NCBI GenBank assembly: GCA_002633005.1
Contig: NMRA01000324.1
Span: 378,624-437,204 of the forward strand
Source: Phoronis australis
Taxonomy: Eukaryota; Phoronida; Phoronidae
Direction of reading: 5' to 3'
DNA: 58,581 nt
The position numbers and the translations under genes were made by a program. A model generated the notes under the pieces. It saw only the letters and a program-made list of their open reading frames with translations. It had not been told where the DNA came from and did no database searches. Below, piece after piece: positions 23,420-34,100 of the stretch. How positions within the stretch are numbered: position 1 is the stretch's first letter; each line of letters begins with the position of its first letter.

Positions 23420-23507
23420 TGGGTTTGAGCTTTCTGGAGTCGATGCAATTGATTCTGTCTGTGACGACGAAGCCTTGATGTTTGTATCCAGGCCATTCAT
23501 TACAAAG
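23420..23507 (+). CDS. Candidate internal exon (exon c)
   Basis: Acceptor ATATTTTCAG ends at 23419; donor ACAAAG|GTGATG follows 23507. It reads GFELSGVDAIDSVCDDEALM then FVSRPFITK, an acidic stretch in phase with exon b. It ends on a complete codon. The next candidate (24561-24591) is in phase only if its acceptor is the TTTCTGAG at 24553-24560. Confidence 0.5.
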
Positions 23508-24560
23508 GTGATGTGAAAGTACTGGAGCCAGTTCCAAGAAATTGACAAGATCATTTTTGACTTAAGTCTAAGATTTGTCTTTAACTTCCAAACTTTGAAA
23601 CTTCCAATGTTGGTAAGTTAAGACAAAACTTATGTGTGAAACACTTTCTTGAATTGGTTTTGAGACAAATTTAATTTTATTTTAAAATTTACTAAAAGTT
23701 AAATTGTTTTAGCTAAGTCAGTTCTGTTGGAACAGGCCCCTGATCTTTAAAATTTGAGAGAACTAGTCAGTGCTCATGAATTATCCTGACAACAAACTAT
23801 TTAGTGTTCTAACTGATGATTGAATTGTGGAAGATTTTGTGCATATATTTCGCATGGTATATTCCAATAAAATGGATTTTTCTACATGTCTGGTATGGTC
23901 AGGAATGGTGTGCACAGGTTTCTCTTCTAAGCATGACTGAATTTTGCAAACTCTGTTTACATGCACTGTATATATTTTTGATTTGCAAAGATGTAACTAA
24001 AAGTAAATACATCAAAAAGGAGATGGGCAGCAGTTTTGGTGACCCTTTTGACTAAATAGCACCTATTAGGTATGGTTTTATAGGTCATCCTGCAAATAAT
24101 CTTGTCATATTTGTGTTTTTAACGTGACACATTGGTATTCCCAACTTATTTGAATATAGTGTGGGCAGAGTTGAATTCAATGATTGCATTTGCACATACA
24201 TGTCTTTGCACGGAATTAGACATTTTTTCTTTTTTGAAGTTGATTGATGTAAAATTTAAAAGTTTATATTCAAAGGCAACGTTGGGATTTTGAGGAGTTT
24301 TTATCAGTAGCATAGACAAACCATGGAATTTGTGACATCAAGTCATAAGTGCGTGTTCTGGATAGAATTTCCTAAATCTGTTTTCTGAGTTCTAAATATA
24401 GAGACCATGCGGTACATGGATTGTTTTTTATCATAACTTAATCGTGGTTAGGCGATATGTGGTGAAATCCAATAAATACAGACTGATCAATGCTTTAATA
24501 GAGAAACACTCAAACATTTTTGAATTTCTATATTACAGGCTGTTGATTGATGTTTCTGAG

Positions 24561-24591
24561 GACCTAGCATGTGATGACCTGGACGATAATT
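24561..24591 (+). CDS. Candidate short exon (exon d; start uncertain)
   Basis: An excellent donor (AATT|GTAAGT) follows 24591. The open frame reads LLIDVSEDLACDDLDDN when extended left to the TTACAG acceptor at 24538, but that start is out of phase with exon c. Starting after TCTGAG at 24560 gives DLACDDLDDN in phase. It is acidic like exons c and e, so it probably belongs to the same gene. Confidence 0.35.
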
Positions 24592-25026
24592 GTAAGTGCA
24601 ACATAACAATTGTGTACACATTTAAATTATGAGTTATCCAATTTTTAATAAAAATACATCATTATTGTTCAGTGCTGACAATGTTAATGTATTTATTGAA
24701 ATATATCTTCTACTGACGATTGGTCATAATAGCTCAGCGCATGGACAGCAATGAATCTCAGGTTGGAAGCCCTGACAGGACAGAAATCCTTTCACAGTAC
24801 TAACCATTAGGTCCTGCAAAATGACTAAAGAAGGCATCGTAAGGCGTCATCAAATGCTATATGTATAAAACATTTGAATTCTGAACAAACTGTATTTAAC
24901 TGTTCTCCAGTGCACATAATGCGAGCCCTGTTACTTAGTAGTTCTTCAACTGCGTTACGGGAGCTAGGTGTTGTGTCGTTTTTGAAATTCTAAAGGGAAA
25001 GATTATCACGCTTTCTCTTGTTGCAG

Positions 25027-25294
25027 TCCACGAAGTATCCTTGATGATGTGAATATTAGCGATGTTGGATTTGGATATGAAGAGTTTGGTGGGGAGGAAG
25101 TTGCAGGAGATAGCATCAATATGTACCGCTATGGAGACTATGATGAGACGTTGTCTACAGGTTTCAGTGGTGTCCACAGAATTTATGATGCAGCTGGTGC
25201 ACACTCAGCTGTGGACAATAGCAAATGTTTTGTTTTTATGACACCCTCCTTTCCCTTTCAAATCTCATCAGCGTGTCTTTCAAAGAATGAGTGA
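25027..25294 (+). CDS. Candidate acidic exon (exon e)
   Basis: The acceptor TCTCTTGTTGCAG ends at 25026. The open frame reads PRSILDDVNISDVGFGYEEF, then GGEEVAGDSINMYRYGDYDE, to a stop at 25292-25294. The composition (D/E, G, Y) is coding-like. The phase does not match exon d as called, so an exon is missing or the locus is broken. Near 25230 the neighbouring frame reads FYDTLLSLS, reminiscent of the 'K.IVF...LL.LF' block of some uncharacterised multicopy invertebrate proteins, which suggests a frameshift. If spliced from exon d directly, the message would end after eight codons. Confidence 0.4.
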
Positions 25295-27508
25295 TGTTCG
25301 GATTTCATCTGTTAAAGGTTCAACACTCTCTCTCTAACTCCTTCTCCGAAAGGTGTCGCACTTGCACATTTGGTCATTGCATTTACTCTTCTCTGAAAAT
25401 TAGGAGATTTTTCACTAATTATGGAAAGGAGATATTTATTCCATCTTGTATTCTTATAATTCACTTAGTTACAAGCTCAGCTCACTACTAGAAAAAACTG
25501 GAACTTTATTCAAAAGTTGATGTAACATATTATTTTGCATCATTAGACAAATGATAACCACATGAAAATCTGTGTAAAATGTAATGGCTCCTTATTTCTT
25601 CAAGATGTAAAATGACATAGAAGGTTAAATATTGGATATTCTATATATTTACAAGTCATAAATTATTCTCTGAACTAGAATTTTTGATTTGTTTTTTTCA
25701 CATGTTTGTTATTCATGATAAATTACCTATACGTCATCTTGATAAGATGCATAACCTTGCAGACCACGATGAGCTGGGGTCACTGAAGCTGGACGTAGAG
25801 AAGCTGTAGCGACTGACTTCCATTTCCTTCCTCTACCTCCTCTTACACTTTCTCCTCTCCTTGTTTTCATGGCTCTCCCACATATCCTATGGAATTAAAC
25901 AGGCCTTTTTAATTTCATATAGTCTCAAAGTTCGTCAAAAGCCATGCCTAACATTGGGAGTAATTTCCAAACCCAAGCAAATGCTTCAAACAGGACTGGT
26001 AATGTGTGTACAAATTCTGTTTCTGAGAGCATTCCATTAGTGAGTTCTCAGCCCCAGTCTGTTAGTCTAAGCTCTTTTCACGTTTTACTCCATGGATAGG
26101 TGGGCGCAGGTTGTCACCGATCTGTTCTAATATTTTGATGCAATGGTAGACTGAACACTGGTTCGAGTTCATCACTTTATTAATCTTGACTGTATGCTCA
26201 TATTAAGTCCATTCAAACAAAACGTACAACGTAATGTCTGTTCTATGGTCAGCCAGTGCGACAAAGCCTTGACTTTCAGTACCTCCTACAGTTGCTGGTG
26301 CAATAACATGCTACTTTTGACAGTTCTTTGTTCTATAGCCACAGGTGAAGTGTTAGACAAGTTCTGTGCAATTGAAACTGTGCAATGGCTGATGTTGTAG
26401 CCAATGAATAATGTTATGAACTATGAAAGTACCTACTTGTTCTATTATTTTCTCCTCTGGAATGATAATTAGATGCTCCATGGACAGTAGAAATAAAATT
26501 ACTTTCAAGTAATGTTGCTGCAATTTCTGATGTTTTTAGTGGGACAAATTTGCTGGAAGTGTAATTTATCATTCCGTTTGTCCAAAGGTGTGTAGACTGA
26601 TTCTGTCTTTTTATTTCTAAACACAGTTATGTTGCTCAAGTGGAATGACCTCTTATTTTGTGCATTAAGTAACTTTGTATTCTTCCATGAGTCCACACAT
26701 CATTGATGTTTCATTGTAGTCAGATGTAAAAGTGGAGATCAGCTCAATAAAATAGAAGTTGATTGCAAACCACAGATTTGTACAAATCCATAAATTGCTT
26801 GTAGTTATAGTCAGTGAAAATGTGTAACATACTTTGAAAAAAAAACAAAATTATTTGGATCATGATGATGCTCGATAAAATAAAACTTTTTGAATGCTGT
26901 TGTGACTGAAATTTCATTATGATGCATATTGCAAACTATTACTGGGTGAACAATTAGGTCAATATATTTACCACCAGTCCTTGGAACATATGTGTCTGTG
27001 ACTTATCATCATCACATCTTTCCATGTAATGACAATGTAAATTATCAGATGACTGGAGTTAACAGCTTTTGAGATAATAGGAGATAAACTGTGTTTTAGG
27101 TTCAAAAAGATACCAAAATTTAGCATTAGAAAGTTAATCTTCCCAACTTTAAAGTTTTATTTAAAAATTTGCTGTGAAGAACCTTGTAATTGCTTAGAAT
27201 TACTGTAAATAACAGTGTGATTACTAAGGCATCAATTTAATATAATTACTAAGTTGGTCAAGTCATTGCACTTGGCCATTTGAACCCTAAAATGCATTGA
27301 CTACATGTACTTTGGGCCAACTGGGTGCATTTGGCCCCAGAATTCAAGAAAACCCTGGGCCAGAATTTTTGGGGGATTTTTTGATTGGCAGGTAAACAAG
27401 GAAGTTCAATGAAGGTTTTCAGTGAAATTCAGATTACATTTTCTTTCACCACTAACAGCTGAGGATTTAGCTAACTGCACTTGCACTACTCGGCCACGGT
27501 GAATACGC
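25295..27508. other. No supported gene
   Basis: AT-rich, possibly further introns or 3' region of the gene model at 20.7-25.3 kb. ORFs at 25291, 26194 and 26505 have no motif. I see no polyadenylation context that clearly ends the model. Confidence 0.35.
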
Positions 27509-27524
27509 CAGTGGCGGATCTAGG
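27509..27524 (+). repeat. hAT-like terminal motif, single end
   Basis: The 16-mer CAGTGGCGGATCTAGG is of the type seen at the ends of many non-autonomous hAT-superfamily elements (CAGTGGCGGAT...). No matching inverted copy occurs within the following 2 kb, so only one end, or a chance match, is present. Confidence 0.4.
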
Positions 27525-28394
27525 ATACCACAAGGGGCGCCCAACATGACACCTCGGAGAAATGGGCAAAGCTCGATTGTATGCACAGGTGGCTCGAATG
27601 TTGTGGGGGTTGGCGATACGGACCTGGTGTTCCGGAATTCTACCGTTGGGCTCAATATTTTCTCACGCCTCATGCTGTTGCGGTGTAATTTTTTCTTGCA
27701 CCAGTCTTGGGGGTCCCTTGGCCTGTACGCAATCATCACGTAGTAACAATTAACAATCACCCGAAATACATTTTAATTATAAATCCTACGTACAGTCACG
27801 ATGCATTGAAATGTTTTTAGCAAAATGTTATTGTTCGTGTTTACTATAGATTATACACAACATAGTCTACGATGTTGACCGTACGCCGATCGGTGAGCCA
27901 GACTATTTTCATTCCCTAAACGATAAGACATGAATAGAACGTTTTCCGTTTGAAATGCACATAAATGAAATCCTGGGCAAAAATATATTAGATCATACTT
28001 GGGAGAGCATAGAAACCAAATAAATCGATAACTCACTTCAGAAATGGGACTTCTTTGAGTCAATCGAGGTGTCGATGTGCTTTCAAAACCAGCCATCAGT
28101 GTTTTGCTTTCGGCGACCTTTCACCTCTCTGAGGTCATCAGGGCATTTCCAAATAAGACACCGCAATGCATTTTGGGACTGTAATGTCGGACTTGACGAG
28201 CACGAAGGCGTGTCTTTTTGGTCAACTTTCAAACGTAAAGAAAAATACTCCAAACTCATCTAAAACTCACTATATTTACGAAACCTACAAAAAACTTGTA
28301 CGCCACGATATGATACAGGTTTCATGCAAGATGAGTAACATTTACCTTCTTATTTTATACTATTTTTCACGTTCCAAGCCACTTTAATTCTTAC
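27525..28394. other. No supported gene
   Basis: May contain the body of the element whose end is at 27509. The overlapping ORFs on both strands at 27467-27760 and 27851-28387 show no domain. Confidence 0.35.
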
Positions 28395-28610
28395 AACTCA
28401 GCTTCATCAAAGATATGTATAGAAGTAGAAAGGACCAATGGGGGAAGTAAGCGCTTTTTAGTTTTAAGTGAAGAATGTATTTTGACGAGGTGAAAACTCG
28501 AAATCGGTAACCCAAATCCAGTCACGACCCTTTTAAAATACACTGAAGTAACAAAATGAGTACAGAAAGCGAATGGAAGTATTGTAGCCCCTATATGGCC
28601 AACCGAGGGG
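28395..28610 (+). repeat. Dispersed repeat family R1, copy 3 (3' part)
   Basis: Matches about 2985-3190 (CAGCTTCATCAAAGA, TATAGAAGTAGAAAG, TTTTGACGAGGTGAAAACTC) and ends with the same GGCCAACCGAGGGGCTAC. Its end abuts the broken THAP-domain ORF, so insertion of this repeat may have removed the second half of the THAP domain. Confidence 0.7.
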
Positions 28611-28625
28611 CTACCTGTTGCCTAC

Positions 28626-28817
28626 TAGAAGGCCCCGCGTTGGTTTGAATGCACTAAATCTCCCCTTACTCCCTGCTCTCCTAATGTTGTTTATCCATTT
28701 TTCACGAAGTTCTTGGTTTGCAGGGAACACATAAAAACTCAGATTTTTATCTCTCTTGTTTTTGAAGCAGCCGGGAACACAACAACTGTATCCGCCGTAA
28801 GTTTTCTTCGCGCTCAT
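28626..28817 (-). pseudogene. Truncated THAP zinc-finger domain
   Basis: From Met at 28817 the minus strand reads MSAKKTYGGYSCCVPGCFKN, then LSFYVFPANQELREKWINNI and GRFSAFKPTRGLLV. This is the first half of a C2CH THAP DNA-binding domain: the C..C pair with a following FP..., the conserved W and the FKPT-like motif before the second metal ligands. The C..H pair and AVPTF-type box are missing, because the sequence diverges after GLLV into repeat R1. THAP domains bind DNA in P-element-type transposases and in host regulators. The ORF is open 19 codons further upstream (to 28874), but MSAKK is the likelier start. It may be the first exon of a P-like transposase gene or of a host THAP gene. Confidence 0.75.
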
Positions 28818-28904
28818 ACCGCGTATTATGCTTGTTACTATGGCCGCTTTCGGAATCCTGACCACAGCGCCCACAATGCACCATTTTAACCTAATTTAAA
28901 TCAA

Positions 28905-31165
28905 AATAAATATTTTCTGTCAACAACATATTGACAAATTATGTAAAATACAACAATTAGGAACGGGAATATGTGAATACGTGGTGAAGAGGTATTTGTC
29001 TCTACGCGGCACATGTGCGTGGATCTTTGATAAAGCGATTGCGATGTCGAAAAACGATAGAAAATACATCAAGGTGCACTTTTGAGAGGCAAAGCGTCTG
29101 GTGATATTTGTAGCGTATGATCTGGCCACCTTTGGTAGTAAGTGACGCTGAATGACAAGTGGCAACTACATGTTTGGCGCGAAAATAAAAAATCATGCTT
29201 GTATCGCTACCCCCCCCCCCAAATTTTCCAATTTCTCATGAGTCAACACTCGAGATTTGGCTCCATTTCAGTACTACAGTCACAGAATAATTCTTCTGTG
29301 TTCAGCTGTTAGAAGACATACATTTTTGAAACGGTGCTCAATCTTAAAAAATTTCCAGCATGAGAGCGCTTTATCAGAAATGCTAAGCACGCGCAGCGTT
29401 GTAAGAAAGAGACGTTGGGCTTTGAACAGTGTGTACAAATTTGTTCATTTCGCTTTTCTACACTGACGAATATGGTCAACACGATGTTCTTAAAAGACCA
29501 CATTTGACGGCATTTTCAAAAATAAATGTTTGGTTGACGAATTTAGAGAGTCGGTGCCCACGGGCAGAAAGGGTATCTGCGAAAAGAAAGAGTTGCGTTT
29601 TCAAAACCAGCTTTCAGAGCATGAGCTGAAGGACTACCTGAGAAAAAAAAAGTAAAACCGAATATCCAACAGAAACTTGTGCAAAGAAAAATTATATACC
29701 TCTTGAAAACTGTTACCCCGAATAAATATGCAAAATACGAACGTCATTTACGTAAGGTCGTACCAGAAGTGAGTCGTTGCAGTGGAGCCGCCACGGCGTA
29801 TTAAAAACACTGTGCTGTGCGCTATCGTTAGCGGAATGGAAAGCTGAAGCGAAAAAATCCAGAACACACATTTTCTATTCAGCAAAGGAAATCTCTGTAG
29901 AATTAAAAACAATTTTCAACCAGGATTTATTGCGTCAGAAAATTTATCACGCCAGGAGAGAATTGTTTTCATGCTCGGAGACCACCCGTTATGCAATGAT
30001 GACAATGCAGTGTGTACCTATATATTGGCATCTATTGTAAAACGTGGACTAGACAAAACAAATTCAACCGCATTTCCAAGATAATATGTCCGTCGTCGGC
30101 GAGAGGTTGAACATTTAGCCCTTGTTTATACGAGTACTACGGACATTATCATCACTTTGAAGGATCAATGCTTGGGGATGGTGACGTGGTGTCCTGGCAC
30201 GGTAAGTTTTTGAACCCGAAGCTGTTAACTAAATTAAAAATACAAATGTGCGGCTCCACTGCAATGAATCACTTCTGGTACAACCTTCCGTAAATGACGT
30301 TCGTATTTTGCACATTTCTTCGGGGTAACAGTTTTCCAAGAGCTATTTATGCATTGGACAAGTTTCTGTTTGGTATTCGGTTTTATTTTCTTTCTCAGGT
30401 AGGCCTAGAGCTCATTCTCTGAATGTTTTGAAAACGCAACTCTTTCTTTACGCAGATACCGTTTTCTGCCCGTGGGGACCGACTCGCTGAATTCATCAAT
30501 CAAGATTGTTTTTTTAGATCACCGTGTTGACCATAGTCGTCAGTGTAGAAAAGCGAAATGAACAAATTTGTACACACTGCTCAAAGGACTTTTATGGACA
30601 TACGGAAACGCCAACGTCTCTGTCTTACAACTCTGTGTGTGCTTGGCATTCCCGATAAAGTGCTCTCATGCTGCAAACTTTATTAAGACTGAGCACCGAT
30701 TCAAAAGTTGTTTTATTTTTCTTACAGCTGAGCACAAAAGAATTATTCTGCGATTTTAGGAATGAAACGGAATCAAATCTCCAGACGTGACTCATTAGAA
30801 TGTGTAAAACTCGGGGAGGGGGGTGGCCATACAAGCATGATTTTTTTTATTTTAGCGCCAAACATGTAGTTGCCACTTCTCATTCAGCGTCACTTACTAC
30901 CTAAGGTGGCCAGATTTTACGATATCAATATCACCAGACGCTTTGCTTCTCAAAAGTGCACCTTGATGTAGTTTCTATCATTTTTGCCATCGCGATCGCT
31001 ATACCAAATATTCACGCACATAGGCCGCGTATAGACAAATACCTCTTCACCACGTATTCACATCTTCCCGTTCACAATTGTTTTATTTTACATAATTTGT
31101 CAATATGTTGCTGACAAAAACTATTTATTTTTGGAACAACGTGAACGGCCAACTATTAGGCGCCT
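28905..31165. mobile_element. Foldback (inverted duplication) of TIR-element middle sequence
   Basis: Bases 28905-29800 read like the element middle region (matches 49195-49350 and 51183-51760). Bases about 30250-31165 are the same sequence on the opposite strand (GTCAACAACATATTGAC at the left pairs with TCAATATGTTGCTGAC at the right; GTGGAGCCGCC at 29785 with GCGGCTCCAC near 30253). The loop of about 450 bases carries the next part of the middle region (GGGGATGGTGACGTGG) once. The right arm runs directly into the TIR at 31166. No coding function. Confidence 0.8.
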
Positions 31166-34100
31166 AGGTGTACAGCACACATCACGAATTTTTGTCCGAC
31201 CGGTCGGAAATTGGTCGGCGACCGGCCTTCGACCGGTCGGCTAGCCGACCAGCAGCCGACCAACAACGGTCGGCTAGGAGCCGTCTGCTGAGTCGCCTCT
31301 GTGGTCGGCACTTGGGTCGGCTAAGTGGTCGGCTAGCGTAGACGACCAATTCGGATTAAGCGTGTCCTTGGTCGGCAAATACCATTTTATGACTCAACGG
31401 GTGAACTTTGGACAAAAAAACAACTGTTCGCTGTTCTTTTACCAGTGGCAACTCCGGTCTTGACATAGGTTTATCAACTTGTGTTCAACTATTGAATGGA
31501 GGGAAAATCGAAGCAGCCTACAAATACGAAGTGCGTGGCATTACACTAGCCTAAAACTTTATGTTGAATTAATGACGGCGTGGTAAAATCAAACGTTAAG
31601 TGATATCGCAGAAACATAATTTCTAAATTTAGATATGAGACTTTTTATACAGTAAATTATGCATTAAAACAAGCACCAAATTTGAAATTTTCTGTAAAAT
31701 TGCATAAAAATCAGAATACAACACTGGATATTTTACGATCTCAAGTGTTTTCAAGCAGCGGAATGCTCAACAAGCATCACGCATTTGCGCTCATCCGTTA
31801 TTGCTCTTGATCATCACTTCATCACGCTGTATATTGCGCTTTGCAAAACATTATTATTGCTTATTTCTGTATAATTTCTTAATATGTTGGTACAGCAATA
31901 GAACCCAAGTTTATTTTAGGAAAAACATGAGCAATGGTTTGAACGTAGCGCCGATATTAAATCATGGGCGCATGAAAACGGAAGACGGTGATCGGTTTAT
32001 AGTATCATCCATCATCATTCTGAAATTGTTGTCAATTTCGCAGTAAAAAATCTTTTCGAAACTAGAGCCTACCTATCTATCCAGCTAGTTGTATGAAGAC
32101 TATTTTCAAAATACAGCAAGGTGCCACTGCTTATTGGGATCAAACAGACCTCGAAACTTCACACAGCCTGGATAGTTACGCTTGTCACCTCGCCGAAAAG
32201 CTTGTATCAACATACATGTAAGCTGAAGACCGGCGGGTGTGCATGCAAAATTTGGAATTCAATTGGCATTCAAGTTGCGGTTACGGCGAAAAACATCCGA
32301 CGTCATCTTCTTGCGTAATTCTCTGCCTTTTTTAACGAAAAAACGTATGTCGTCGTTTTGAAAAAAGTTCATTGTGACACGCGCCACTTCCAAAATGTTT
32401 TCAAAATCTCCCATTAGAAGATGATAACATGTCAGCAAAATTTGTTCTAAAATTCGGTTCACTGATGTCAAAATTCCAAAAACATATAATGAAGTGAAAA
32501 CAATTCTGATCATTTGTTGTGACGTTTACGCAACCTCGAGGGAGAACGTTTGATTGAAGAATCTGGGAAAAAGAAACTGTCTAAAAGGTGACGCAATATG
32601 TCATTGGGTCCAAAGTCGAGACATCAGATCACACTATAACTTTAGCAGCAGAATAATTGTAGAAAACCATTTTTTGCAACGCTGGTAAATGATTTGGATT
32701 AGTCTAGGACGATTTTATTCGGTCAGTTTTTACCCACGATGGCGCAAATTTGTATGTTTAATTTAGTAAACGGCTTAGCACCAAGGCTACTAGAGCCTTC
32801 CGAGCCCTTTGGCGTAAGGACACAATACTTGGCGTTTCGCGTATACTCCAAGGGGTAAAACTTTGAAAATAATATTTTCGGGGTAACCTGGTACATGTAA
32901 TCCTAAAAAAGTAGTCTGTGTTTTCATGTAGAGCATAAAATTGATTAACCCATTGATTCAAAAAGAACATTCTCACAAACGAAAACGCACACAATTTTCA
33001 GCTATATTACACTGGTTAAAAAACAACTTCTATAAGTTTATTGCTCGGATTCTAGTGATCAACAGGGCAAGTCAAACTCTTAAGGGGCCGCAATTGCAAA
33101 CCTTTGGCATAAATAAGTGATATAAAAATGGAATTAGACCGACTTTAATTCATCAGCAATGTAGACACAACAGTTACAGACACTGACTGCGTTTGTTAAC
33201 GGCAATGAAAAAAAAATGTTTCTACTATGATTGATAACAAGTTTTACTCCGATGAGGTATGATGCAATATGCATGTCTAATATGCAGATCGGCAGTTGCA
33301 AAAATAATTACTGGGTTTAATGAATCCATTTGTTATGAACCACTGCAAAAGTATGATTACTAATTGTACATTCGAAGCACGCCTCATTAGAATAAAAACA
33401 TACACATGCTTGATGATCATGGGAGTACCTCTATTACAGGCATGAAAGAAGATATATAGTTGTTAAGCCATAGAGGATAATAAAGCTCACATAATATCAC
33501 ACTGAACCATATACACCTGTCATATACAAAGGATATAGTATTTCAAAAGAAGCCTCAACTACTCATTTTTCATAGTATTACTAAATCACGAACACCCAGA
33601 TTTATATAAAAAGTTACATAGTACGATGCTACACAACCTGCTCTCCCACATTTATGGGAGGCCTAATTTGAAACATTTAACGACATATCTTTTCTATGCA
33701 AGATTAAAACCAAGCAAAACATGTGAAGTCTTCAGGACCAAAAATAAATATCTCAAAACCAAAAATTTTACTTAAGCAGGAATTAAAACAATCCAATACA
33801 TTGAGATTGTTTTCACACACAAAGAGCAAATAAAGACCAAAATTCACCATGTCAAGACTGAAAATTTATCACATCAGCACCTGTTATTTATGAAGTGTGG
33901 ACCAAAAATTCTTCACTTCAGGATCAAAATAAAATACGACTGAACTGAAAATTTAATGAGTCAGGTTCAAAAACTTACCATGTCAGTAACTTTACACGCC
34001 AGAACACGACGTCACCATCCCCAAGCATTGATCTTTCAAAGTGATAATGTCCGCAACAACAAGGGCTAAATATTCAACCTCTTGACGACGAGACATATCA

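Noticed and set aside
26150-26200. GGTTCGAGTTC as a tRNA T-arm
   Set aside because: B-box-like, but no A box, no acceptor pairing and no cloverleaf.
29211-29220. Run of ten C as a regulatory or structural element
   Set aside because: Short homopolymer; the other copies of the element have G-rich or interrupted sequence here (for example near 30818 and 34996), which fits slippage.
31801-32046. ORF in arm B of copy 1
   Set aside because: The corresponding sequence in copy 2 (53947-54189) is open only in a different arrangement with frameshifts, so the frame is not conserved.
32758-32994. ORF starting MCAFSF in arm B, also at 53045-53272
   Set aside because: The first 15 residues look alike because the DNA is homologous, but the frames diverge after small indels. 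No purifying pattern.
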